This document shows, piece by piece, positions 1-7,077 of a stretch of 18,248 bases of DNA (position 1 is its first letter; each line of letters opens with the position of its first letter). Source of the stretch: Alistipes sp. UBA928 (lineage in GTDB: Bacteria; Bacteroidota; Bacteroidia; Bacteroidales; Rikenellaceae); the NCBI GenBank assembly GCA_002293665.1, contig DBDQ01000053.1:1-18248 (forward strand), given 5' to 3'. Below the pieces are notes generated by a model that saw only the letters and a program-made list of their open reading frames with translations, was not told the origin of the DNA and searched no databases. The translations under genes and the position numbers were made by a program.

Positions 1-1838
1 CGGCCTCCGGGTTCCGCGAAATCAACGGTTCTGTCACGGTCTTGAACCAGTATGCATGCTCCTGGTCTTCCACACCGAACTCGGCTACTTCGGGTTGGGG
101 CCTTAATTTAAACATCATCAATGCGGGAATCAGAAATGCTGATATCTCCTATGGCATTGCTGTCCGCTGCGTCCAAACCCCCGGAGTGCGGGTACCGCGC
201 GGAGTGATCGGCTACATCCACAATCCCGGCGGCCCGCGCCACAACCAGCTCACCCTTGAGGGCGACAAGAGCTACTTCGCCACTGGCGAGGCCGAGCAAA
301 ACCGCTACACGGTCTATGCGGCCTACTTCAAATTCGGCTCGCTCGTACCCATCGACAGCTCAAACAACGGCGCGTTCTCCCCGGCCGACGTCATCAGAGC
401 AATCTCGCCGAGCGATACCTATAATCAATCCATCGGCACGCTGTTAGCCGGCATAAGTTCCGCGACCACCGCGGCAGCTAAGTGGAGCAAGATAGTACCC
501 ATGACCGGGAACATTCCGAGCAACAGCTACAACGAAACAACGCTCACGGGCGACCCCTGCGCCTACTGGTTCGGCGAGAACTACCCCGACGCCCAGATCG
601 ACGGCGGCTACCAAGGCGGCCGCTGGCGAATGCCGACCGATGCGGAAAACATCTTTTTCGCGGGCGATATGGCGGCGTTTTCAATTCCTTCCAATAGCTC
701 CGGATACCATGTCTATCCGGGAGAGGGTTATTATCTGTATAACGACGGCATCGGGACGCTTCCGGTCGGTACAGCACAAGGCGCCAGACTGCCTGCGGGC
801 GGAGGTATTCGCGATATTAATACCAATGGCTCTTTCGGGTGGTTCGATGAGGTCAGTTACTGGTCGTCCACTTTTCTTGATCCGACTAATAGCGGGGCTT
901 TAAAGTTGAAACTGTCAGCTACGATAGCGAGCGTTCATAACGTTGCTTCTGTCCATAATGGCAACGCTATCCGCTGCATCCAACCCTCTAAACCGCCGAA
1001 GGGAATACATTCCACGCCGGGTGTGATAGGCTACATTCTCGAAGGGCCGCGCGCGGGCGAGCTCACACTGCGCGGATCGTCGCACTATCGGGGCGACGCA
1101 AGGTTCGACACCCCTGCCAACAACGCCAAGTACGGCCCTATCGAGGACGTACCCGCCTACGTCGCCTACTTCAGGTGGGGCAGCCTCGTGGGTCTCAGCA
1201 GCGATCCGACCGACACCGGCACCTGGTCATTCGATGCGGGCGACATCATTGCGACTCCGTCCATGACCGACGGCTACATGGGCCTCGAAGCCCTGCAAGA
1301 ACAGGTGAGGCACTCGGCAGGCCAGCCTGCTTACAACCAGGTTCCATACACGACCGGCGTTGCGGCAAACCAAAATTTCCCCTCCAACTCCACTACGTGG
1401 GCACAAGGCAAGGGCGACCCGTGCGAATACTACTTCGACCGTCCCGGGCACAAGTACAAAAACGGTGGTTGGCGCACGCCGACAAAAGCTGATAATATTG
1501 TATTTACCGACACCACCGCCGACCAAATCTCCGGTAGCGGTTGGTACACCTACACGCCTCCGGTGTCGGGCACGTGGTCGGTGTCGGATCCGGGTTACGG
1601 CACTTTCCCGAAGGGTTTGGCTAATGGTTTTACTCTGCCTAATGCCGGAGCGCGTGCAAACAACGGTTCTGTGTCCTATCAGGGGGATCGAGGTTACTAT
1701 TGGTTAACTACTTATGGTAGTGTTGGTAGTAGCCCACAAGTGTCGGGTTTGTACTTTGATACCGTCAAATTGGGTGGTAGTAACACGAGTTTTGATATAA
1801 CGCTACTTGCCGCAGCCGTGAGGTGCGATACGCCATAG
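1..1838 (+). CDS. Tandem FISUMP-like repeat surface protein, 5'-partial
   Basis: The frame is open from base 3 to the TAG at 1836-1838 with no stop before the window edge, so this is the C-terminal part of a larger protein; a TTG at 42 is not a credible start. The visible part holds the tail of one unit and two complete units. Full units run about 180-983 and 1014-1835 and share GVIGYI, AYF-[KR]-[FW]-GSLV, DPC-x-Y, W-R-[MT]-PT, LP-x(2)-G, NGS, YW[SL][ST]T and a terminal A-[VI]-RC. This layout resembles the FISUMP domain (Fib_succ_major, a C-lectin-like fold) often seen at the ends of Bacteroidales surface adhesins. The paired Cys of DPC and RC could form a disulfide in each unit. A role as secreted or pilus-tip adhesin is inferred; the N-terminus with any signal or anchor is outside the window. 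The last part of each unit is AT-richer than the rest. Confidence 0.75.
   Translation, partial: ASGFREINGSVTVLNQYACSWSSTPNSATSGWGLNLNIINAGIRNADISYGIAVRCVQTPGVRVPRGVIGYIHNPGGPRHNQLTLEGDKSYFATGEAEQNRYTVYAAYFKFGSLVPIDSSNNGAFSPADVIRAISPSDTYNQSIGTLLAGISSATTAAAKWSKIVPMTGNIPSNSYNETTLTGDPCAYWFGENYPDAQIDGGYQGGRWRMPTDAENIFFAGDMAAFSIPSNSSGYHVYPGEGYYLYNDGIGTLPVGTAQGARLPAGGGIRDINTNGSFGWFDEVSYWSSTFLDPTNSGALKLKLSATIASVHNVASVHNGNAIRCIQPSKPPKGIHSTPGVIGYILEGPRAGELTLRGSSHYRGDARFDTPANNAKYGPIEDVPAYVAYFRWGSLVGLSSDPTDTGTWSFDAGDIIATPSMTDGYMGLEALQEQVRHSAGQPAYNQVPYTTGVAANQNFPSNSTTWAQGKGDPCEYYFDRPGHKYKNGGWRTPTKADNIVFTDTTADQISGSGWYTYTPPVSGTWSVSDPGYGTFPKGLANGFTLPNAGARANNGSVSYQGDRGYYWLTTYGSVGSSPQVSGLYFDTVKLGGSNTSFDITLLAAAVRCDTP
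3..1835 (+). repeat. Two and a fraction tandem protein units of about 270 residues
   Basis: The repeat is visible at protein level and has diverged at DNA level. Unit 1 survives only as its C-terminal 55-60 residues (GFRE...AVRCV, ending near 172). Unit 2 spans about 180-983 and unit 3 about 1014-1835. Equivalent landmarks are GVIGYI at about 201-218 and 1020-1037, and the closing RC motif at about 158-172, 963-980 and 1816-1830. The units probably arose by old duplication. Confidence 0.7.
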
Positions 1839-1917
1839 AGATACCGCTCGCCCTGCTATACTCACCCGGTTCTTTGACATCCGTTCTCAAAGCCAAGTCG
1901 ACACCGCGAGTGAATTA

Positions 1918-1951
1918 GGCGCGTTAGCACAATGGAATTTGCTATCGCGCC
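1918..1951. other. Imperfect hairpin downstream of the adhesin gene
   Basis: Arms 1918-1929 and 1940-1951 pair over 12 positions with one T/T mismatch, around a 10-base loop (1930-1939). No T run follows directly; a T8 run lies about 35 bases further on at about 1985-1992. It lies between the FISUMP-like gene and the next cassette. It could be a transcript-end or mRNA-protecting structure. The rest of the gap (1839-2071) shows no ORF or convincing promoter. Confidence 0.4.
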
Positions 1952-2040
1952 CGCGCCTTGGAACTATCAAAACCACCGCGCGAGTATTTTTTTTGTCGCT
2001 ACGCGCAATAATGTTAGTCATATCCCGTTTAAGTAAAACA

Positions 2041-2066
2041 ATGCCCAACTTTAATGCCCAACTTTA
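2041..2066 (+). repeat. 13-base perfect tandem duplication before the DUF3575 gene
   Basis: The 13-mer ATGCCCAACTTTA occurs twice in direct succession (2041-2053 and 2054-2066). Each copy starts with ATG. The second ATG opens a five-codon frame (MPNFK) closed by TAG at 2069-2071, immediately followed in the same frame by the TTG at 2072 taken as the start of the next gene. The first ATG gives an eight-codon frame closed at 2065-2067. Confidence 0.85.
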
Positions 2067-2071
2067 AATAG

Positions 2072-2728
2072 TTGATCATACGACAAGTTGAAATAAAAAC
2101 CCGTGGTGTCGCTCATCTGATCGCAGGTGTGCTATTGCTGTTTGTGGTTTGCCTGACTCCGGGCCGCGCGGCCGCTTCAATGCCCGTTGCGATGCCCGAC
2201 ACGGTGAGATTGGCCCTGAAAACCAATCTGTTGTTCTATGCCGCCGGAGGGCTCAACGTGGGGGTGGAAGTGCCGGTGGGCCGTAAATTCTCCGCGTCGC
2301 TGACCGGAGTTCACACCTGGCTGCGCTGGGGCAAGGAGCGCGCCCTGCAAACCATACAGGGTGGGGTAGACGTGAAGTATTGGTTTGACCAACTGCCGGA
2401 AAGGCATCTCACGGGCTGGAACGCCGGCCTTTACGCAGTGTGGGGCGGCCCGTGGGATGTGCAGTGGAACAGAGGCTGGCAGGGCAACAGCTTTTTTTCG
2501 ACAGGAGTGGTCGGTGGCTACTCCAGGCCGGTGAGCAGACGAATGAACATCGAACTCTCCGTTGCCGCGGGTTTGTTCCACACTCCCGAGGCGCGCCAAT
2601 ACGACCGGAGCAGAGGCGGAGGAATACTGATGTGGCACCAAACGCGCCGCAACGTGAGCCGCTTTTCGATCACCAAAGCCCAGATCAATCTGGTGTGGCT
2701 GATCGAAATGAGGATGAAGAAAAAATGA
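2072..2728 (+). CDS. DUF3575-family outer-membrane protein of a fimbrial locus
   Basis: The 218-residue product resembles DUF3575 (PF12099), small secreted proteins predicted to form outer-membrane beta barrels and frequently encoded first in Bacteroidales fimbrillin loci. A basic start is followed by a hydrophobic segment (about residues 15-29) and an Ala-rich signal peptidase site near residue 35. The mature part opens with LALKTNLL-x-AAGG-x-N-x-GVE, typical of the family, and has alternating hydrophobic beta-strand patterns to the end. The start is TTG because a TAG lies just upstream in frame and the next ATG (residue 37) would remove the signal peptide. It overlaps the next gene by ATGA, implying translational coupling. 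A role in pilus assembly or anchoring is inferred from position. Confidence 0.75.
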   Translation: MIIRQVEIKTRGVAHLIAGVLLLFVVCLTPGRAAASMPVAMPDTVRLALKTNLLFYAAGGLNVGVEVPVGRKFSASLTGVHTWLRWGKERALQTIQGGVDVKYWFDQLPERHLTGWNAGLYAVWGGPWDVQWNRGWQGNSFFSTGVVGGYSRPVSRRMNIELSVAAGLFHTPEARQYDRSRGGGILMWHQTRRNVSRFSITKAQINLVWLIEMRMKKK

Positions 2729-3867
2729 GGATAAAGTACACATATCTGTCTGTGATTTTGTTGCTGTTCGCCGTGGCCTGCACTCGGGTGCGCAACCTGC
2801 ACGACACCACCGGCGCGCGTTTGGAGGTCGAGGGATCGTGGTCTAAATCGTTGGGCATCGACGATATGTACGACGCAACGGTGTTGCTGCACAAGGCCGA
2901 CGGATCGCGTGGAAAAGAGTATCTATCACGTCCGAACGGCACCACTACCAGAGTGAAGAGGGGCGACTACGACGTGATGGTGTTCAACGGTGTCATGGTG
3001 TCGGAGGAGGAGACCAACCTCGACCACGTATTCTTCCGCGGCACCGACAGCCTGGGCTCTTTTGAGGCCTACGCGGCCCGGGGCAACCCGCTTCCGCGCC
3101 TCCCGAGGCACGATGACGAGTATATCGCCTCGAACGAAATGGAGCTCCTGACATTTGCCCACCACCGCGTCTACATCGACGCCGACGAGAATATTTACGT
3201 CAGATACGATAACGGTAAATATACCGGCACGGAGGCATCCGTAGCATTCCTTGCGGGCAGGGTGGAGAGTGTACCGCGGGCTGTGTCGTTCCGTTTTCAG
3301 GTTCTCATGAACGGCATTATCAATCCGGTGAGTGCGCGCAATGTGACAGGATCGTTGAGAGGATTCCTCGGATCGGCCTACATGCCCTACTCGGGCGAAA
3401 GGCCCCGTCCGGGTTTCCGGGCCACCCATCACCTGACCTTCACTCAGCCCAAAGGCACCCGCACCCGTGTGGATATGAATGGATCGGAGAGGGGAGAGCT
3501 CGTGTCGCAGACGTTCGTGACCTTCGGCCCGCCGCTCCCGCAGACTGAGGACGAGGTGAAAAAGTTGCCGCGGACAGGAGTATATTTCTTCGAACCGGTG
3601 TTTCTGCTAAGGGACGGAACGGAGTATGCGCCAGGAATCTACGACGTCACCGATCAGGTGAACCGCACCATCCGGCGGATGCTGGAACACCACGGCGACG
3701 GCGAGGATATTTCGCTCGATGAGAACATCTTCGAGATAGTGATCGACGACGTGGTGACGCTACCGATTGTCGAAGATGATGGCGGTAACGGCGGCGGCGG
3801 TGGCGGCGGTGTGAGCGTCGACCCGTGGGAGGATGACGAGGAGGTTATAGTATGGATACGATACTGA
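2725..3867 (+). CDS. DUF5119-family fimbrial lipoprotein, candidate pilus anchor
   Basis: The start is the ATG overlapping the previous stop (ATGA, 2725-2728), preceded by the purine-rich GAGGATGAAGAAAA. The frame is open further upstream, but that part lies over the DUF3575 gene and is not needed. The 380-residue product has a lipoprotein signal (LLLFAVAC, lipid-modified Cys19), so it should sit in the outer membrane after Lol transport. The body looks like DUF5119 (PF17145), a Bacteroidales family found beside fimbrillins and plausibly equivalent to the FimB/Mfa2 anchor subunits. Near the C-terminus is a poly-Gly stretch (GGNGGGGGGG, about nt 3780-3811), then V-x-VDPW and an acidic segment before a terminal strand VIVWIRY. 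Such a terminal strand could serve in donor-strand exchange; this is inference. Confidence 0.72.
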   Translation: MRIKYTYLSVILLLFAVACTRVRNLHDTTGARLEVEGSWSKSLGIDDMYDATVLLHKADGSRGKEYLSRPNGTTTRVKRGDYDVMVFNGVMVSEEETNLDHVFFRGTDSLGSFEAYAARGNPLPRLPRHDDEYIASNEMELLTFAHHRVYIDADENIYVRYDNGKYTGTEASVAFLAGRVESVPRAVSFRFQVLMNGIINPVSARNVTGSLRGFLGSAYMPYSGERPRPGFRATHHLTFTQPKGTRTRVDMNGSERGELVSQTFVTFGPPLPQTEDEVKKLPRTGVYFFEPVFLLRDGTEYAPGIYDVTDQVNRTIRRMLEHHGDGEDISLDENIFEIVIDDVVTLPIVEDDGGNGGGGGGGVSVDPWEDDEEVIVWIRY

Positions 3868-3932
3868 GAATAGACTAAAAAATCCTGACAATAAATAATT
3901 TAATTTAAACATCAAACTTAATTTCAAAACGA

Positions 3933-5105
3933 ATGAAAAACGTTTTCAAGGGGTTAGCAGCAACATCCCTGCTGGCAATGCTGGCAACAAGCTGCGCACA
4001 AGAGATCGTCGAGACCAACGGCGACGAAGGGGTTTACATTGGCTATGGCATTGCTATGGGCAAGCATACCGCCGGTACACGTGTGGCAGAGATGAGTAAC
4101 ACATTGCTGCAGACTGCCGCAGCACTCGGCACGGGAACACCGATCTCGGTCACGGCCTACCCCACCGGTTCCACCACTCCCTTTGCTACTTATGGTCTGT
4201 CGTACGACACCTCTGGTGCCGGTCCATTCTCTACTGGCTGGACATTTAACAACAGCATTCCGGTGTTGCATCCCTCAGGTGGGCTCAACCACTTCGCCGT
4301 CTATCCCAATCAGACATTTCATTCTCCATCTTCGTCTGGCGGCAGTTCTGTAAAGTTCGACTACACTGTTCCCGCCGGTGGTGGCGTGGATCTTATCGCC
4401 GCTGGTCCGGCCAATACGACCAATGCGAACGCCACCTCTGCCAAGGCGACCCTGAACTTCAAACACGTGTTGTCGCAAATCAACTTTGCCATAAGAGGTT
4501 TGGATGGTTACGAGATTACGATCACGGCACCTAAAATTAAGAATGTCGCGAAATCCGGGACATATATGCTCGGTGGTGGTTCGAATAGTTGGACTCCCGA
4601 TTATACTTCCGTTGACGAATACACCTATGCGGCAGGAGGTTTTGTTGGTGCCTACAACGCAACACCCACCTATTTGACTTCCGACGCTACGGCTCCGAGT
4701 GCAGGTAACACGAATGGCCTGATGCTTATGCCGCAAACGCATAATGTACCTACGGGTAACTCAAGTATGGTAAATCAGGTAAATACTGCTACTGATCCCT
4801 ATTTCACTTTCGACTACGAGATTAAGGATGCTGCTTTCAGTGGTAGTAATGGTTTTGTTACAACAGGTACTGCAATTGTTCCTCTCGGCCACACCAGCTT
4901 GACGGCTACCTGGGAGCCGGGCAAACGCTACCTCTACATCATCACCTTCGAATCTCCGATCTTCCTCTCTTACACCGTGGATGTCGATAGTAACCCGTGG
5001 ACGAATGGTTCTGACTCCGACGTGGACACAGACAGCAACAAAAACGGTAATGAAGTCGGAGAAACAACCGGTGAGAACGGTCACAACGGCAGTAACGATT
5101 TCTGA
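3933..5105 (+). CDS. Fimbrillin-family lipoprotein (Mfa-like), candidate pilus subunit
   Basis: The 390-residue product starts with a lipoprotein signal (LLAMLATSC, Cys21). The body has fimbrillin hallmarks (Mfa_like_1, PF13149): LNHFAVYP, KATLNFKHVLSQINF, LMLMPQT, and the late strand motif KRYLYIITF followed by VDVDSNPW. In type V pili such lipoproteins reach the outer membrane, are cut by an Arg-specific protease and polymerise by strand exchange. An Arg at residue 50 (GTR|V) is a candidate cleavage site. After the usual end motif comes an unusual hydrophilic tail of about 35 residues rich in Asn, Asp, Gly and Ser. The coding sequence is a mosaic, with a distinctly AT-rich segment at about 4490-4870. 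An AT-rich 65-base gap precedes it, with no clear TAnnTTTG promoter, so it is probably transcribed with the upstream pair. Confidence 0.82.
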   Translation: MKNVFKGLAATSLLAMLATSCAQEIVETNGDEGVYIGYGIAMGKHTAGTRVAEMSNTLLQTAAALGTGTPISVTAYPTGSTTPFATYGLSYDTSGAGPFSTGWTFNNSIPVLHPSGGLNHFAVYPNQTFHSPSSSGGSSVKFDYTVPAGGGVDLIAAGPANTTNANATSAKATLNFKHVLSQINFAIRGLDGYEITITAPKIKNVAKSGTYMLGGGSNSWTPDYTSVDEYTYAAGGFVGAYNATPTYLTSDATAPSAGNTNGLMLMPQTHNVPTGNSSMVNQVNTATDPYFTFDYEIKDAAFSGSNGFVTTGTAIVPLGHTSLTATWEPGKRYLYIITFESPIFLSYTVDVDSNPWTNGSDSDVDTDSNKNGNEVGETTGENGHNGSNDF

Positions 5106-5134
5106 TCGTAATACCTTTTCCTAATCAAACTACA

Positions 5135-5164
5135 GACCGGGCAGGCTTGACCGCCCGCCCGGTC
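5135..5164. other. Strong hairpin between the two fimbrillin genes
   Basis: GACCGGGC (5135-5142) pairs with GCCCGGTC (5157-5164). After an A/C mismatch, GGC (5144-5146) pairs with GCC (5153-5155) around the loop TTGACC. It lies 7 bases before the ATG at 5172 and is not followed by a T run, so it is not a classical terminator. It could stop exonuclease decay of the upstream mRNA or limit translation of the downstream gene. Confidence 0.6.
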
Positions 5165-5171
5165 ACAAAAT

Positions 5172-7067
5172 ATGAAAACAAGAACCACACTACTCGCAAC
5201 ACTCCTCGCCCTCACCTTCGCATCGTGCGGCGAGATGACCGATACTCCCGACGGCGGCGACAAACCGATAACCATCGGTTTCACGGCCCACGAAACCCAC
5301 GTCACCGACACCTCCACCCGCGGCGAGATCATCGGCAACACCGGCGATCTGCAAAGTCCGGGCTACGACGGATTCGACGCCTGGACGTACGTTCATACGG
5401 GCCCGTCATGGACTTCCATCGACTTGGCCTTCGGCAGCATCGGTGGGGGCGTCAAAGTCACATGGGACGGCTCCGGATGGAACTACGGCATCCCGATACT
5501 TTGGCCGACGGATGAAAACGTGACGAGTTTCGCCATCGCACCCCACGCCGCTTCCGCAGGAGGGTACACGGTGACGCACCGCGACGGCGACGTACCGTTG
5601 GTCGCCTACACCCTGCCGGTACCCGGAGCGGCCCAACACGACCTGCTGTTCGCCGAGACAAAGAGCTACACCCCCGCCACCGCGCCAAGCAACGGAGTTA
5701 TTCCCAAGATTTTCCATCACGCCCTCTCGCAGTTATCATTCAAGGCATTCAAGATGAGCAGGCTCATGAACGTTTTCGTCACGGGAATCACACTGAGCGG
5801 AATTTACGATTCTGGCACGGCGCCGCTGACAGGTGAGAACATATCGTGGACGCCGACAGGTTCCCCCGCCGCATCTTATGGATTTACCGCCACCGGCGGC
5901 CTGACGGGTTCGGAAATAACCGCCACCGCCACCGACGCGCCACAGGGCCTTCTCTCCGCGGATGTCGGCACGCTGTTCATGTTGCCGCAGACGTTAGACG
6001 ACACGGCACAAATAGTTGTGGAGTACACGATAGACGGCCAGCCCAAAAGCACGACGATGAGTCTCCACGACATCACCGCCGGACACGAATGGATCGCCGG
6101 AAAGCCCTACTCCATCACGATCGGTATCTACGAAACATTCACCGAGCCGTTCACTGAAACATATGAAGCCTGGCCGGTTCCCGCGAAAGGCTACTACTAC
6201 ATCGAGACGTGGGGTGGCAATGGTGGAGCTGGTAACGGAGGCGGACAATATCAACAGGCAGGCGCAGGAGGAACAGCTGTGCTGCAACCTGGATTGTTCT
6301 ATTTCAATGGCGCAGAAAATCTATACATTCAAGTCGGAACGGCCGGTGTCGTCGGTAGCACAAATTCCGACATTACGGGAGGTGGCGGTGGAATCGGTGG
6401 TGTCGGACAGTGGTTTGGCAGTGGAGGTACTGGCGGCAGTGGAGGCGATGGAAGAGACCCATTAGTTGGATCGAATATCGGCGGTGGTGGTGGCGGTGGT
6501 GGCGGCGGTGCGGCTTCGGGAGTTCTTCTCGGCGGTACGACTACCGGTAACATCATAGTCGCTTCCGGTGGTGGCGGTGGTGGTGGCGGCAATGGAGACA
6601 ACGATACCGGTGGCGATGGCGGGAACAGCGGTAGTTCTGGATACAACGCAACTCCGGGGCCAGGCGATGGTGGCGCGGGTGGCGGCACCGTTCAAGATCC
6701 CGATGGACCGAACAACACACACTTAGGCAGAAACGGCTCCTCTGGTGGCCCTGGTAATGCAACCAACACTCTTCTGTACAAATATAGAGGAGGCGGTGGC
6801 GGCGGTGCCGGTGGTGGCGGTTGGGACGGCATTTTCGGCGGCGGCCAGCACGGACACGGAGGTACTCCGAACAGCCGAGGGTCGAACTCCGGCGGTGGTG
6901 GCGCAGGTGGCGCAAGCTATACCGCTCCAAGCGGACAGTCCATTCCGGCCAACATAGCCGCTATCATTGATGATCTGAAAATCGACGGCTACCCAGGCAC
7001 AGATGTGCGCTCCAACGGCCCCAACGGCTTCGTAAGGATCACATACCTCGGCCCGGCACTGCCCTGA
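5172..7067 (+). CDS. Fimbrillin-like lipoprotein fused to an ALK/LTK-type glycine-rich domain
   Basis: The 631-residue product starts with a lipoprotein signal (LALTFASC, Cys19). Residues about 30-325 look like a fimbrillin domain: FAIAPH, LLFAETK, IFHHALSQLSFKAFK, TLFMLPQTLDD and GKPYSITIGI. Arg50 in STR|G matches in position the Arg50 of the preceding fimbrillin and is a candidate maturation site. From about residue 340 (nt 6190) the protein changes to a glycine-rich domain: YYYIETWGGNGG, then GGTAVLQPG, LYIQVGTAG, repeated poly-Gly tracts (up to ten Gly), IIVASGGGG, and closing GPNGFVRITYL. This order matches bacterial proteins with the ALK_LTK_GRD domain (PF12810); a phage-type glycine-rich domain is the alternative. 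As the last gene of the cassette it may encode a pilus tip or a stalk-bound adhesin; this is inference. Its stop lies 10 bases from the convergent radC stop. Confidence 0.78.
   Translation: MKTRTTLLATLLALTFASCGEMTDTPDGGDKPITIGFTAHETHVTDTSTRGEIIGNTGDLQSPGYDGFDAWTYVHTGPSWTSIDLAFGSIGGGVKVTWDGSGWNYGIPILWPTDENVTSFAIAPHAASAGGYTVTHRDGDVPLVAYTLPVPGAAQHDLLFAETKSYTPATAPSNGVIPKIFHHALSQLSFKAFKMSRLMNVFVTGITLSGIYDSGTAPLTGENISWTPTGSPAASYGFTATGGLTGSEITATATDAPQGLLSADVGTLFMLPQTLDDTAQIVVEYTIDGQPKSTTMSLHDITAGHEWIAGKPYSITIGIYETFTEPFTETYEAWPVPAKGYYYIETWGGNGGAGNGGGQYQQAGAGGTAVLQPGLFYFNGAENLYIQVGTAGVVGSTNSDITGGGGGIGGVGQWFGSGGTGGSGGDGRDPLVGSNIGGGGGGGGGGAASGVLLGGTTTGNIIVASGGGGGGGGNGDNDTGGDGGNSGSSGYNATPGPGDGGAGGGTVQDPDGPNNTHLGRNGSSGGPGNATNTLLYKYRGGGGGGAGGGGWDGIFGGGQHGHGGTPNSRGSNSGGGGAGGASYTAPSGQSIPANIAAIIDDLKIDGYPGTDVRSNGPNGFVRITYLGPALP
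6190..7064 (+). repeat. Glycine-rich low-complexity coding region with GGN tracts
   Basis: About 290 codons are dominated by GGT, GGC and GGA. The longest uninterrupted Gly runs are ten codons near 6480-6509 and eight codons near 6568-6591, with several shorter ones near 6370, 6790 and 6815. Because the period is three bases, slippage would change Gly number without shifting the frame. The opposite strand reads as an open proline-rich frame, which is a by-product. Confidence 0.8.
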
Positions 7068-7077
7068 TCCGAGGCAT

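Noticed and set aside
2440..2724. N-terminal extension of the DUF5119 gene by 95 codons
   Set aside because: It overlaps the DUF3575 gene and would bury the lipoprotein signal; the ATG at 2725 gives a normal lipobox and an ATGA junction.
6329..6688. Open minus-strand frame encoding a proline-rich protein
   Set aside because: It is the complement of GGN glycine codons (NCC reads as Pro and related residues); no independent start signal, and the plus-strand gene explains it.
7046..7074. Six-base inverted repeat CCTCGG/CCGAGG between the glycine-rich gene and radC
   Set aside because: The stem is short with a 17-base loop and no T run; it overlaps both gene ends, and is too weak to call a terminator.
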